NCBI GenBank assembly: GCA_012841305.1
Contig: DUVA01000094.1
Span: 1-33,861, forward strand
From: Bacillota bacterium
GTDB lineage: Bacteria; Bacillota; SHA-98; UBA4971
Length of the DNA: 33,861 bases
Direction of reading: 5' to 3'
Below are positions 15,296-24,606 of the stretch, piece by piece; within the stretch, counting starts at the first letter, position 1, and each line of letters starts with the position of its first letter. Under the pieces are notes generated by a model. The model searched no databases. It was not told the DNA's origin and saw nothing but the letters and a program-made list of their open reading frames with translations. The translations under genes and the position numbers were made by a program.

Positions 15296-16690
15296 ATGGC
15301 GACACCGGTCATAATGCCGAGACAGGGTCAGACGGTGGAAAGCTGTATTATTGGAGAATGGCACAAAAAAAGAGGTGATAAAGTCAAAACAGGAGATATC
15401 CTATTCACGTACGAGACTGACAAAGCCGTTTTTGAGGAAGAAGCAAAAGTAGATGGTACTATTTTGGAGATATTCTTTGAAGAGGGCGAGGATGTTCCGG
15501 TTCTGACTAATGTTTGTGTTATCGGGGAAGAAGGCGAAGACTATTCTGAGTTCAATCCCAAGATCCAAGAAGCAGATTTGACAAGCGGACAAACAGACAT
15601 ACATACGCAGGAGTCTGCGTCCGGTGACAACGGAAAATTGGAAAATATGCGCTCCGATCCGGGCGTTAATATAGCAGACAGCAAAAAGGCGTGGGAGATT
15701 TCGGTTTTATGCGAAGAGGATGCCAAACGACTGAAGATATCCCCCAGAGCGAAGAACTTGGCATCCAGAGCAGGCGTAGATTACCGGTACGCTAACCCAA
15801 CGGGTCCTCATGGCAGGATTATTGAAAGAGATATCACTGCTTTGCAGGAGACAGGTCCCAAGGTCACACCGGCAGCGCAGGCCGAGTATGGGAATCTGCC
15901 TATGGGAAGTGTTCAGAGAGGAACAGGCATAGGAGGCAGAATTACTACCAGGGACTTGAAGGATGCCCCAATGCCGGGAGTCAGTATTGAAGGCAAAGAA
16001 TATGAAGACAGAAAGCTTTCAACTATCAGAAGTATTATTGCTGAATCCATGTATCGCTCACTAACCACCACCGCGCAACTGACATTGAATTCCTCATTTG
16101 ACGCTACTGAAATCCTAAATTACAGGCAAAAGATCAAAGAATCACAAGAAAAACTAGGTCTGGCGAACATAACGATAAATGACATGATTGTGTATGCAGT
16201 CTCTAGAATACTGCTGAAACACAGGGAATTAAACGCGCACCTCCTTGGCGACACAATACGTCTCTTTACCCACGTAAACATGGGAGTAGCTGTTGATACC
16301 GAAAGAGGACTCATGGTGCCGACTGTTTTCCATGCTGACACAAAGTCCCTGAATGAGCTCTCCGCAGAAGTTGTGAGGCTGGGTGATATGTGCCGGAAGG
16401 GGACAGTGAATCCAGACTATTTGCAGGGAGGCACTTTTACCGTTACAAATCTGGGGACATTGGGGATTGAGTCCTTTACACCGGTGCTGAATCCTCCCCA
16501 AACCGGAATCCTCGGAGTTTGCACCATTACTCGTAAAGTAAAAGAGAGAGACGGAGAGAACATATACTATCCTGCCCTAGGCCTTTCACTTACTTTTGAT
16601 CATCGGGCAATTGACGGAGCGCCTGCTGCCAGATTCCTCAAGGATCTGGTGACAGCTCTTGAGAGTTTCCCCCTACTGCTGGCGGAGTAA
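15296..16690 (+). CDS. Dihydrolipoamide acyltransferase (E2) of a 2-oxoacid/acetoin dehydrogenase complex
   Basis: 464 residues. The lipoyl domain occupies 1-85 with the lipoate attachment lysine K43 in ETDKAVFEE. A peripheral subunit-binding domain is at about 146-180 (LKISPRAKNLASRAG... GRIIERDI). A second, degenerate copy may follow at 190-222 (ending GGRITTRDL). The catalytic domain runs from about 236 to the end with the active site D435-H-R-A-I-D440-G. E2 forms the core of the complex and transfers the acyl group to CoA. Whether the acyl group is acetyl or branched cannot be told. The ATG at 15296 follows GGGGTGG by five bases. It is the first gene of the block and 42 bp from E3. Confidence 0.93.
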   Translation: MATPVIMPRQGQTVESCIIGEWHKKRGDKVKTGDILFTYETDKAVFEEEAKVDGTILEIFFEEGEDVPVLTNVCVIGEEGEDYSEFNPKIQEADLTSGQTDIHTQESASGDNGKLENMRSDPGVNIADSKKAWEISVLCEEDAKRLKISPRAKNLASRAGVDYRYANPTGPHGRIIERDITALQETGPKVTPAAQAEYGNLPMGSVQRGTGIGGRITTRDLKDAPMPGVSIEGKEYEDRKLSTIRSIIAESMYRSLTTTAQLTLNSSFDATEILNYRQKIKESQEKLGLANITINDMIVYAVSRILLKHRELNAHLLGDTIRLFTHVNMGVAVDTERGLMVPTVFHADTKSLNELSAEVVRLGDMCRKGTVNPDYLQGGTFTVTNLGTLGIESFTPVLNPPQTGILGVCTITRKVKERDGENIYYPALGLSLTFDHRAIDGAPAARFLKDLVTALESFPLLLAE

Positions 16691-16732
16691 ACGGTATGCT
16701 CCGGGGTGTCGTCTACAGGAAGGAGACAGGCA

Positions 16733-18097
16733 ATGAGCTATGATCTTGTAGTTATTGGCGGAGGCCCGGCCGGATATTTGGCAGCCGAACGGGCTGGTAG
16801 AGGCGGTTTAAAGACCCTATTAATTGAAGAGAGAAGTGTCGGGGGAGTCTGTTTGAATGAAGGCTGCATCCCGTCGAAAACTCTCTTATATTCAGCAAAA
16901 TTATTGGACGGCGTAAAATACGGGGAGAAATACGGCGTTAGCGGTAAGGATTTATCCCTGGACCACCAACGAGTGGTTGCCAGAAAGAATAGAGTTGTCA
17001 GATCGTTGGTTGCCGGAGTTAAGAATTCGCTGAAGAAGAATGGTGTGCAACTGGTCCAGGGAGTCGGTGAAATCACCGGCAAGAGCAATGAAGGATTCCG
17101 AGTAAAGGTGAACGGAGATGAATTCATTGCGAGAAGGTTACTTATCGCAACCGGTTCTACGCCGATAGTTCCTCATATCGCCGGTGTGGAAGAAGGGCTA
17201 TCCAAGGGATTTGTCCTGACGAGCCGTGAGATCCTGGATCTTCAGGAGATACCGGAGTCACTTGTTATTATCGGTGGCGGGGTCATAGGGCTCGAGATGG
17301 CTTCCTACTTCAATTCTGCAGGAAGCAAAGTCACGGTTGTTGAGATGCTGGACCACATTGCCGGGGATACCGATAGTGACATCTCCCGAATATTACAGGA
17401 TAACTACAGAAAGAACGGCGTTGACTTCCGATTGAATTCCAAGGTCGTTGAGATTTGCAGAGGTTCCGTGATATACGAGTCACATGGGGAAAAGTCTACC
17501 GTATCTGCAGAGAAGGTCCTTTTGAGCATTGGCCGGAAACCTGCGGTTCAAGGAATTGGACTCGAACGGATCGGAGTTGAGACGGCAGGCGGTCGAATAA
17601 ATACCGATGAACGAGGCAGGACGAATATTGCCAATGTATATGCTGCCGGCGACGTTAATGGTCGCTCCATGTTGGCGCATACAGCTTACCGTGAAGCTGA
17701 GGTATGCGTTAACAATATTTTAGGCAGGAAAGATATCATGCGATATCACGCTGTGCCTTCGGTTATCTATACCAATCCGGAAGTGGCGGCTGTAGGCGAG
17801 ACTGAAGAGACCGCAAAAGCAAAGGGCATTGAGTATGACAGTGTAGTCCTGCCTTTGGGGTTCAGTGGAAGGTATGTTGCGGAAAATGAAGGCGGAAACG
17901 GAATTTGTAAGCTATTACTGGAGAAGAAGCGTCGTACCTTAATCGGGGTCCATTTGATAGCCAACTATGCCTCGGAAATAATATTCGGCGCAAGCGCCAT
18001 GATTGAAATGGAGTTAAGAACAGACGATATCAAAGAGATCATATTCCCACATCCTACAGTCTCTGAAATCATCAGAGAAGGGGTCTTTAGCTTGTAG
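16733..18097 (+). CDS. lpdA: Dihydrolipoamide dehydrogenase (E3)
   Basis: 454 residues. An FAD-binding GGGPAGYLAAERAG start, the redox disulfide in G-G-V-C40-L-N-E-G-C45-I-P-S-K, an NAD loop VIIGGGVIGLEMAS, the second FAD motif VYAAGDVNG, and the C-terminal H440-P-T-V-S-E445 dyad are all intact. It reoxidises the E2 lipoyl group and reduces NAD+. The ATG at 16733 has AGGAAGGAG nearby; an upstream GTG reading adds nine unlikely residues. It sits between E2 and E1 in the same direction, so it is dedicated to this complex rather than being the only housekeeping E3. Confidence 0.95.
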   Translation: MSYDLVVIGGGPAGYLAAERAGRGGLKTLLIEERSVGGVCLNEGCIPSKTLLYSAKLLDGVKYGEKYGVSGKDLSLDHQRVVARKNRVVRSLVAGVKNSLKKNGVQLVQGVGEITGKSNEGFRVKVNGDEFIARRLLIATGSTPIVPHIAGVEEGLSKGFVLTSREILDLQEIPESLVIIGGGVIGLEMASYFNSAGSKVTVVEMLDHIAGDTDSDISRILQDNYRKNGVDFRLNSKVVEICRGSVIYESHGEKSTVSAEKVLLSIGRKPAVQGIGLERIGVETAGGRINTDERGRTNIANVYAAGDVNGRSMLAHTAYREAEVCVNNILGRKDIMRYHAVPSVIYTNPEVAAVGETEETAKAKGIEYDSVVLPLGFSGRYVAENEGGNGICKLLLEKKRRTLIGVHLIANYASEIIFGASAMIEMELRTDDIKEIIFPHPTVSEIIREGVFSL

Positions 18098-18153
18098 ATA
18101 TCGTTTCCTGGACGAATTTATATAATATCAAATTTTAAAAAGGAGAATCTCAA

Positions 18154-20622
18154 ATGACCAAAGCACTTTTTGTGGATCCTAAAGCGCTAAGGGAAAAAGG
18201 AGAAGTAACGTTTACCACCATTCCTCTAAACCACTATGACAAGACTATCGAAGAGGAGAAAAGCAATTATCGAAACGAAGATCTCCTTCGCATTTATCGG
18301 GATATGACAATAATCCGGGAATTTGAGACGATGTTGAATTTGATCAAGACAACCGGTGAGTATAACGGTATTAAGTACAATTATCCCGGTCCTGCTCACC
18401 TTTCCATCGGCCAGGAGGCGTCGGCCGTAGGCCAGGCTTATCTGCTGGATAAGGATGACTTCATATTCGGTTCACACCGCAGTCACGGTGAAGTATTAGC
18501 CAAAGGGCTTTCTGCCATCGAGAAGATGTCTGATGATGAACTAATGGAGATTATGCGCACTTGCTCCGACGGTTTGATTTTGGATATCGTGGAAGGGAAG
18601 CGGAAGACGAATAATACCCGGGAACTGGCTATCGATTTTCTGCTATACGGGATAATGGCGGAGATTTTTGGCCGCGAGACCGGTTTCCAAAAAGGGCTGG
18701 GCGGTTCGATGCATGTCTTCTTTACCCCTTTTGGCATCTATCCCAATAACGCCATAGTCGGAGGATCCGCAGGAATCGCCATGGGAGCTGCCCTCTTCAA
18801 AAAGGTCAACCGTAAGAAGGGAATAGTCGTTTCTAATGTCGGTGACGGCGCCTTAGGATGTGGTCCGGTCTGGGAGGCCATGAACATGGCAACCATGGAT
18901 CAGTTTAATACCTTATGGGAAAAGGGGTACAAAGGCGGACTTCCTATTCTCTTCAATTTCTTTAACAACAGCTATGGAATGGGGGGCCAGACCTCAGGCG
19001 AGACCATGGGCTACGGAATACTGGCCAGAATCGGGGCAGGTCTTAGCCCGGATCAAATGCATGCCGAGCGAGTCGACGGCTATAACCCATTGGCTGTGAT
19101 AGATGCCATGCGTAGAAAGACTCAAATACTGAAGGAGAATCGAGGTCCTGTTCTACTTGATACTCTTACATATCGGGTAACCGGGCATTCACCATCAGAT
19201 TCCTCCAGTTACCGAACAAAAGAAGAGATAGAGGCCTGGGTCAATGTGGATCCTCTTGATACGTACAAGGAAGACTTGATCAAGAACAAGGTAGCTACGG
19301 AAGAAGATTTCCATAGAATTCTGGAAGAGACCGGTGAACTCATTACCAAGATTTGCGCCTTAGCTACAAACGACAGTGTGTCACCGAGAATGAGTCTCGT
19401 GGCAAATCCTGATGCCATCGGCGATTTGATGTTCTCCAATGAGCGAAAGGAAAAGATGGATGACAGAGAATGCGAGGTATTGATACCTAAGGATGAGAAT
19501 CCTCGAGTCAGGCAAATAGCGCGCAAAACAAGATTTGGCATGGAGAACGGGAAACCGGTTCCGAAGAACAAGGTGTTTCAGTTGAGAGACGGACTGTTTG
19601 AAGCTGTACTTGATAAATTCTATCAAGATCCTACCCTGATTGCTTACGGTGAAGACAACCGCGACTGGGGCGGAGCCTTTGCTGTATACAGAGGATTGAC
19701 CGAATCCTTGCCCTACCACCGGTTTTTTAACACTCCCATTTCCGAAGCTGCTATTGTTGCCTCGGCTGCAGGTTATGCAATGTGCGGCGGCAGAGTAATC
19801 GCCGAGTTGATGTACTGTGATTTCCTGGGCCGAGCGGGAGACGAAGTCTTTAATCAGCTACCGAAATGGCAGGCAATGAGTGCAGGTGAGCTCAAGATGC
19901 CTGTGGTGCTAAGAGTGTCTGTCGGTTCTAAATACGGTGCCCAACACTCCCAGGACTGGACTTCTCTTACCGCGCATATTCCCGGCTTAAAAGTGGTCTT
20001 TCCCGCGACTCCATATGACGCCAAGGGGTTAATGAACAGCGCTTTGTCTGGAACTGACCCTGTTGTATTCTTTGAAAGTCAACGCATCTATGATATCGGG
20101 GAGCTTTTCCACCCGGGAGGCGTACCTGAAGGCTACTACGAGGTTCCCATCGGTGAGCCTGATATAAAAAGGGAAGGACGAGACCTTACCATCTTAAGCG
20201 TTGGCGCTACATTGTACCGGGTTCTGGATGCAGCTGAAATACTTAAAGAGAAGCACAATCTCTCCACAGAGATCATTGATGCCAGGACACTGGTTCCGTT
20301 CAATTATGAAAAAGTGCTGGAATCAGTTAAGAAGACAGGTAGGATTCTTCTTACCAGTGATGCCTGCGAGCGGGGTTCTCACCTCAAAGACATGGCTCAG
20401 ACCATCAGCGAGTTGGCTTTCGATTACCTGGACGCTCCACCGGTTGTAGTTGGCGCGAGAAACTGGATTACTCCCGCTTACGAATTGGAATCGCACTTCT
20501 TCCCGCAACCCACGTGGATCATAGACGCAATCCATGAAAAGATACTGCCGCTTAAGGGACATACACCGCTTACCAATTTCACGCCCTGCGAGCAGATCAG
20601 GCTTAATAAGCTAGGCGTCTAG
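18154..20622 (+). CDS. Fused alpha-beta E1 of a thiamine-pyrophosphate-dependent 2-oxoacid/acetoin-type dehydrogenase
   Basis: 822 residues, the length of E1 alpha plus E1 beta. The alpha half (about 35-400) has [28 protein letters not shown] and the TPP motif G230-D-G ending N271-N272; this is longer than the usual GDG-to-NN distance because of a segment [11 protein letters not shown]. The beta half (about 470-822) begins [12 protein letters not shown] and contains YGED (E500 is the likely TPP-activating glutamate) and a transketolase C-terminal domain. E1 decarboxylates or cleaves the substrate and acylates lipoate on E2. AAAGGAG precedes the ATG. The gene order E2-E3-E1 is the reverse of the usual E1-first order. 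The substrate cannot be assigned. Confidence 0.92.
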   Translation: MTKALFVDPKALREKGEVTFTTIPLNHYDKTIEEEKSNYRNEDLLRIYRDMTIIREFETMLNLIKTTGEYNGIKYNYPGPAHLSIGQEASAVGQAYLLDKDDFIFGSHRSHGEVLAKGLSAIEKMSDDELMEIMRTCSDGLILDIVEGKRKTNNTRELAIDFLLYGIMAEIFGRETGFQKGLGGSMHVFFTPFGIYPNNAIVGGSAGIAMGAALFKKVNRKKGIVVSNVGDGALGCGPVWEAMNMATMDQFNTLWEKGYKGGLPILFNFFNNSYGMGGQTSGETMGYGILARIGAGLSPDQMHAERVDGYNPLAVIDAMRRKTQILKENRGPVLLDTLTYRVTGHSPSDSSSYRTKEEIEAWVNVDPLDTYKEDLIKNKVATEEDFHRILEETGELITKICALATNDSVSPRMSLVANPDAIGDLMFSNERKEKMDDRECEVLIPKDENPRVRQIARKTRFGMENGKPVPKNKVFQLRDGLFEAVLDKFYQDPTLIAYGEDNRDWGGAFAVYRGLTESLPYHRFFNTPISEAAIVASAAGYAMCGGRVIAELMYCDFLGRAGDEVFNQLPKWQAMSAGELKMPVVLRVSVGSKYGAQHSQDWTSLTAHIPGLKVVFPATPYDAKGLMNSALSGTDPVVFFESQRIYDIGELFHPGGVPEGYYEVPIGEPDIKREGRDLTILSVGATLYRVLDAAEILKEKHNLSTEIIDARTLVPFNYEKVLESVKKTGRILLTSDACERGSHLKDMAQTISELAFDYLDAPPVVVGARNWITPAYELESHFFPQPTWIIDAIHEKILPLKGHTPLTNFTPCEQIRLNKLGV

Positions 20623-20752
20623 GAGAGGATTGACGTCGGCCGCGAGAGAGGCAAAGGTGAAGGAGTTTATGTGTTCTTGTAGAATGTACTGGCGAAAGAG
20701 ATTTCAGCAATGAATGAATGTGCAGAGAGCATTAATAAATGTGCAGAAAACC

Positions 20753-20782
20753 TTGACACATTTTCAGGAAACAGGCTAATGA
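20753..20782 (+). promoter_or_regulatory. Possible internal promoter before the VOC gene
   Basis: TTGACA (20753-20758) and TAATGA (20777-20782) at 18 bp. They lie in the largest gap (212 bp) of the block. GTGCAGA is repeated just upstream at 20720 and 20741. The -10 match is weak. Confidence 0.3.
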
Positions 20783-20834
20783 TGTCCGGCTAACACACGA
20801 AGCAATTGGTCCAGGTCTATGAGGAGGACTATAG

Positions 20835-21377
20835 ATGAAGAGCAATTCCGCTGATAAATCAGATAACAGAGTCGATTTTCTGGCTAATGGGATCGCCCAA
20901 GTTTGTCTAATAGTTGAGGACATTGAAGAAGCAGTGAAGAACTACTGGGATGTCTTTGGAATAGGACCATGGCAGTTTTATACATATGGTAAACCTCTTG
21001 TAAAAAGGATGACAAGACACGGTAAACCTACGGAGTATAAGATGAAGGTTGCCTTAGCCAACATTGGTCCTCTTAGGATTGAGTTGATTCAGCCCTTAGA
21101 AGGCGATACGGTCTACAGCGAGTTTGTGAAAGAACATGGTTACGGAGTTCATCATTTCGGCGTGCTCGTCAATGACATGGAAGAAGCTATGAACAAAGCA
21201 AAGGAGGCAGGTTTTACTGTTACGCAAGACGGTGCAGGCTTCGGTCTGGACGATGACGGACATTATGCTTATCTAAATACTGAGGATCTAATCGGTACAA
21301 CAATTGAATTGATTGAACGACCCAAGAGAAGGCATGAACCTGAGAGAATATTTCCCCTTCCTGATGACGATGAATAA
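20835..21377 (+). CDS. VOC-family protein, methylmalonyl-CoA-epimerase-like
   Basis: 180 residues with two beta-alpha-beta-beta-beta modules of the vicinal oxygen chelate fold. Probable metal ligands are Q22 (where epimerases usually have His), E83 or Q86, H107 in GVHHFGVLV, and E158 in GTTIELIERP. Family members include glyoxalase I, methylmalonyl-CoA epimerase and dioxygenases. In this block an epimerase or isomerase of a hydroxy-ketone or an acyl-CoA is plausible, but the reaction cannot be predicted. The acidic tail (PLPDDDE) is unusual. GAGGAGG is present a short distance before the ATG. The gap to the next gene is 71 bp. Confidence 0.75.
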   Translation: MKSNSADKSDNRVDFLANGIAQVCLIVEDIEEAVKNYWDVFGIGPWQFYTYGKPLVKRMTRHGKPTEYKMKVALANIGPLRIELIQPLEGDTVYSEFVKEHGYGVHHFGVLVNDMEEAMNKAKEAGFTVTQDGAGFGLDDDGHYAYLNTEDLIGTTIELIERPKRRHEPERIFPLPDDDE

Positions 21378-21385
21378 TTTGCTCA

Positions 21386-21397
21386 AACTACGTAGTT
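21386..21397. promoter_or_regulatory. 12-bp perfect palindrome
   Basis: AACTACGTAGTT lies between the VOC and SDR genes, within wider CTCAA/TTGAG arms. A related core (ACTACGTGTAGT) occurs in the palindrome at 28961-28984. It could be a regulator site. Confidence 0.35.
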
Positions 21398-21448
21398 GAT
21401 ATTACTGCTTGAGTTCAGAGTCTTGTCGAAAATGGAGGAGATCTTGAA

Positions 21449-22243
21449 ATGGTGACTGTTAATCTTGAAGGGAAAACTGCCATTGTGACCGGGGGAGCAA
21501 ATGGAATTGGCAAAGCCGCTTCTGTCGAATTGGCTAAGGCAGGGGCTTCGGTAGTAGTCTGTGACATTAATTATGAAGGGGCTCAGGCGGTAGCTGAAGA
21601 GATCCGGAAGGCCGGAGGCAAGGGCAGAGCTATAAGAACCGATGTTTCCAGTGAAGATGATGTAAATGCGCTTGTAAACCAGACCCTTTCTGAGTTCAAC
21701 CACATTGACATACTGGTTAATAACGCAGGAGTCAGTAAGGCAGTAAAGTTTATCGATACTGACCTGGCTCAGTTTGAAAAATTCCTCAACGTTAATATCA
21801 GAGGAGTCTATTTGTGTTGCCAGGCAGTTTTGCCTCATATGATGAGGCAAAACCACGGGAAGATCGTTAATGTTGCTTCAATTGCAGGCAGGGAAGCTGA
21901 CGAGTTTTTCGTTGTCTACTCTGCCACTAAGTTCGCTGTCATAGGATTAACCCAAGGGCTTGCAAAGGAAATGGCAGAATACAACATTAACGTAAATGCC
22001 GTATGTCCGGGAATAGTAAGAACTGAGCTCTGGGAGAACCTTCTTAGGCAGTTGAAAAGCAGTGAAGAGTATCAGAATCTTGACAACGAAGAGATCTGGG
22101 ATCAATTCATGACCACGATACCAATGAGGCGGTCTCAGGAGCCTGAAGATATTGCTAATGCTATCGTTTTTCTGAGTTCGGATTTGGCAAAGAATATTAC
22201 CGGTCAAGCACTCAACATATGTGGAGGACTTCGACCTCGTTAA
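21449..22243 (+). CDS. Short-chain dehydrogenase/reductase (SDR)
   Basis: 264 residues, classical SDR length. The nucleotide motif TGGANGIG is at 14-21, D39 at the end of strand 2 suggests NAD(H) preference, NNAG is at 91-94, and the catalytic S144, Y157 and K161 (YSATK) are intact. The C-terminal MRRSQEPEDIANAIVFLSSD then ITGQALNICGG is typical of polyol, 3-oxoacyl or acetoin reductase-type SDRs. In this operon it may oxidise a polyol or sugar acid; the substrate is unknown. GGAGG precedes the ATG. Confidence 0.9.
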   Translation: MVTVNLEGKTAIVTGGANGIGKAASVELAKAGASVVVCDINYEGAQAVAEEIRKAGGKGRAIRTDVSSEDDVNALVNQTLSEFNHIDILVNNAGVSKAVKFIDTDLAQFEKFLNVNIRGVYLCCQAVLPHMMRQNHGKIVNVASIAGREADEFFVVYSATKFAVIGLTQGLAKEMAEYNINVNAVCPGIVRTELWENLLRQLKSSEEYQNLDNEEIWDQFMTTIPMRRSQEPEDIANAIVFLSSDLAKNITGQALNICGGLRPR

Positions 22244-22306
22244 GAGTAATTTACAGTCTATTAGGAGGTGAGGTGTAAACGAACTAGTCCCGTGTTCATT
22301 CTCGCA

Positions 22307-22319
22307 AGTATTGAATACT
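22307..22319. promoter_or_regulatory. 13-bp palindrome before the binding-protein gene
   Basis: AGTATT and AATACT flank a central G, just upstream of the AAAGGAGGA ribosome-binding site of the solute-binding protein gene. It is a possible operator. Confidence 0.35.
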
Positions 22320-22339
22320 CTAAAGGAGGAGACAGGCAC

Positions 22340-23614
22340 TTGAAAAAGACACTGCGAATTTCGTTGTTGACAGTTGCGTTAATGGTCTTCTTAGTTGGTT
22401 GGGGAGTTCAAGCTGCAGATGACAAACCTCTAAAGGGAGTTACTATTACCTTTGCAGTTCAATCGATGCCGACAATGACAAAAGCAATAGCCATGTTACC
22501 TCAGTTTACAGAAGAGACGGGAATCAATGTTAAGGTAGACTTGATGCCTTATGACAGTCTGGTTCAGAAGATAACCATTGACTTGACTACCGGGACTAAG
22601 CAGTATGATGTGTTCTGGATGGAACCTACCTGGTTAGGAAGATTCAAGAACGATTTCGAACCTATAGACAGATTCATCAATGATCCCAAAATCGGAATCG
22701 ATTTGAAAGATTTCGATCCGGTATTCTTTGAACAGACTCAGGAGTATGATGGCAAGATCTACGGCCTGCCGTTTGACGCCTGTCTTCTGTTGCTGGCCTA
22801 CAGGGAAGATGTCTATGAAGAACTGGGGCTGAAGGTGCCTGAAACATGGGAAGAATACCTGGAGAATGTTAAGATAATTGATGCGAAGTCAAATGTCCGC
22901 GGAGTGTCCTTGATGGGTAAAAGAGGACAACCGGTTTTCTACGAGTTCCTACCGTATTTCTGGGGATTCGGCGGAGAGTTCTTTGATGACAACATGAAGC
23001 CGGCTCTGAACACGCCTGAAGGCGTTAAGGCCCTGGAATACATGGTTGAACTGAGCAAGTATGCCCCTGCAGGAGTACCGACTTTTGGTTGGGAAGAATC
23101 TGCAACTGAGTTCCTTCAGGGCCGTGCTGCCCATGCCTTCATTTTCAGCGACTGGGTTCCCGCTCTGAAAGATCCTGCAAGCTGCACTGTTACCAAGACT
23201 TGGAACTTCATGAAGACCCCCAAGGGTCCAAGTGAAGGCTCGCCTGTGGGAACCATTAACATCGGAATCAACAAAGACATAAGCGAAGAGAAGAAACAAG
23301 CAGCATATCTCTTGTTGAAATGGATCACCGGATATGAAGTGCAGAAAGAACTGGCTGTAATAGGCGGTGCTCCCAGCAGGTTGTCAGTGCTGAATGACCC
23401 TGCATTTGCCACAGAGGAATTCAGATACTTCAAGGCCATAAAAGAGACGTTCCCAATTGAAAAAGTACCCATGAAAATTCCGGAATTCTTTAAACTGAAC
23501 GAAGCTTTATCCGTCCAATTGTCATCAGCGCTTTCCGGGGAGAAGACCCCCAAGAAGGCGTTAGATGATGCTCAGAAGTCCTGGGAAGAGATAATGAAAG
23601 AGGCAGGTTATTAA
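22340..23614 (+). CDS. ABC transporter sugar-type substrate-binding protein
   Basis: 424 residues from the TTG at 22340, nine bases after AAAGGAGGA; a GTG at 22268 would put a 24-residue tail before the signal peptide. The signal peptide (KKTLRISLLTVALMVFLVGW then GVQA) ends in an AxA-like site with no lipobox cysteine, unusual for a Gram-positive binding protein. The mature part is family 1 (MalE/polyol-binding cluster): ITFAVQSMPTMTKAIAMLPQ, QFTEETGINVKVDLMPYDSL, YDGKIYGLPFDACLLLLAYR, and FLQGRAAHAFIFSDW. It captures a sugar or polyol outside the cell. A 17-bp hairpin separates it from the permease genes. Confidence 0.92.
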   Translation: MKKTLRISLLTVALMVFLVGWGVQAADDKPLKGVTITFAVQSMPTMTKAIAMLPQFTEETGINVKVDLMPYDSLVQKITIDLTTGTKQYDVFWMEPTWLGRFKNDFEPIDRFINDPKIGIDLKDFDPVFFEQTQEYDGKIYGLPFDACLLLLAYREDVYEELGLKVPETWEEYLENVKIIDAKSNVRGVSLMGKRGQPVFYEFLPYFWGFGGEFFDDNMKPALNTPEGVKALEYMVELSKYAPAGVPTFGWEESATEFLQGRAAHAFIFSDWVPALKDPASCTVTKTWNFMKTPKGPSEGSPVGTINIGINKDISEEKKQAAYLLLKWITGYEVQKELAVIGGAPSRLSVLNDPAFATEEFRYFKAIKETFPIEKVPMKIPEFFKLNEALSVQLSSALSGEKTPKKALDDAQKSWEEIMKEAGY

Positions 23615-23644
23615 CATACTGAATTTCGGATGTAAATAGGCCAT

Positions 23645-23681
23645 ATTCCTCCTATGTGTGGGTTCCACACATAGGAGGAAT
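23645..23681 (+). promoter_or_regulatory. Perfect 17-bp stem-loop between binding protein and permease genes
   Basis: Arms 23645-23661 and 23665-23681 are exact reverse complements around a GTT loop. The following bases (CCTACTTCG) are not a T-run, so it is not a standard terminator. A stable hairpin here fits the known use of such structures to protect the upstream mRNA and raise binding-protein levels over permease. Confidence 0.85.
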
Positions 23682-23710
23682 CCTACTTCGTTTACAGGGA
23701 GCGATAGGAA

Positions 23711-24586
23711 TTGAAGCAGAATAATAAGTTCTATGCCTTAATATCATTGCCCGGCATCATATACCTGCTATCCATTGTCTTATTTCCGATCATATTCACC
23801 GTTTATCTGAGTTTTCATAAGTATAACTTTATCGAAACCCCACTGAGTAACATTCGTTGGATTGGCTTGGGGAATTACATTACGATTTTCAAGGACACCA
23901 CTTTTTGGAATTCTGCGCTGAATACCGGAATTTATCTGGTGGTCGGAGTTGTGGTTGAGTTGGCCATCGGTTTAGGTATAGCTCTTCTCATATTCCGGCT
24001 GTTTAAGAACCAGAATATCGTTACCTCACTAATACTGTTGCCTTCAATGATGGCGCCGATTGTAATAGGACTTGTCTTCAGATTCATGTTCAACCCGCAA
24101 TTCGGTGTTTTCGATTTTCTATTATCAAAGATGGGGATTGTAATTGAAAACTCAGTCTTAGGAAACAGGTCCACAGCTCTATTGGGGATAATTTTTGCTG
24201 ATATTTGGCAATGGACTCCCTTCATAGCCATTATTATTCTTTCCGGGCTGATTGCCTTACCGCATGAACCTTTTGAAGCAGCCAGGATTGACGGGGCAAA
24301 CGGTTTTGAGATCTTAACCAATATAACCCTGCCCTTATTAAGACCGGTACTGACGGTTGCCATCTTAATAAGAATGGCGGACATAGTTAGAGAATTCGAC
24401 AAGATATTTGTCATGACATATGGAGGGCCGGGCGCAGCATCGGAGGTGCTGAATTTCACGGCTTACAGAATAAACTACATAAACTTCGATATGGGCGTAG
24501 GCTCTGCTTATGTAGTTGTCATTTTTGCTATTGTAATACTACTTAGCGTAGCAGTATTCAAAACCTTCTATGTAAATGAATTCTGA
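23711..24586 (+). CDS. Sugar ABC transporter permease, MalF/UgpA type
   Basis: 291 residues with about six transmembrane segments, beginning with ALISLPGIIYLLSIVLFPII. The cytoplasmic EAA loop that contacts the ATPase is PHEPFEAARIDGANGFEILT then NITLPLLRP. It pairs with the next gene to form the membrane channel. The TTG at 23711 is the best start, after a weak GGGAGCGATAGG site. The block contains no ATPase, so a shared MsmX-type subunit encoded elsewhere is presumed. Confidence 0.92.
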   Translation: MKQNNKFYALISLPGIIYLLSIVLFPIIFTVYLSFHKYNFIETPLSNIRWIGLGNYITIFKDTTFWNSALNTGIYLVVGVVVELAIGLGIALLIFRLFKNQNIVTSLILLPSMMAPIVIGLVFRFMFNPQFGVFDFLLSKMGIVIENSVLGNRSTALLGIIFADIWQWTPFIAIIILSGLIALPHEPFEAARIDGANGFEILTNITLPLLRPVLTVAILIRMADIVREFDKIFVMTYGGPGAASEVLNFTAYRINYINFDMGVGSAYVVVIFAIVILLSVAVFKTFYVNEF

Positions 24587-24606
24587 GAAATCGGGAGGAG
24601 TCTTCT

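Noticed and set aside
15296-20622. Classical acetoin dehydrogenase operon
   Set aside because: The motifs fit the wider family, but fused E1, gene order and sugar-transport neighbours do not match the usual acoABCL set, so no specific substrate is named.
23645-23681. Rho-independent terminator
   Set aside because: Strong stem but no T-run, and the permease genes downstream need transcription.
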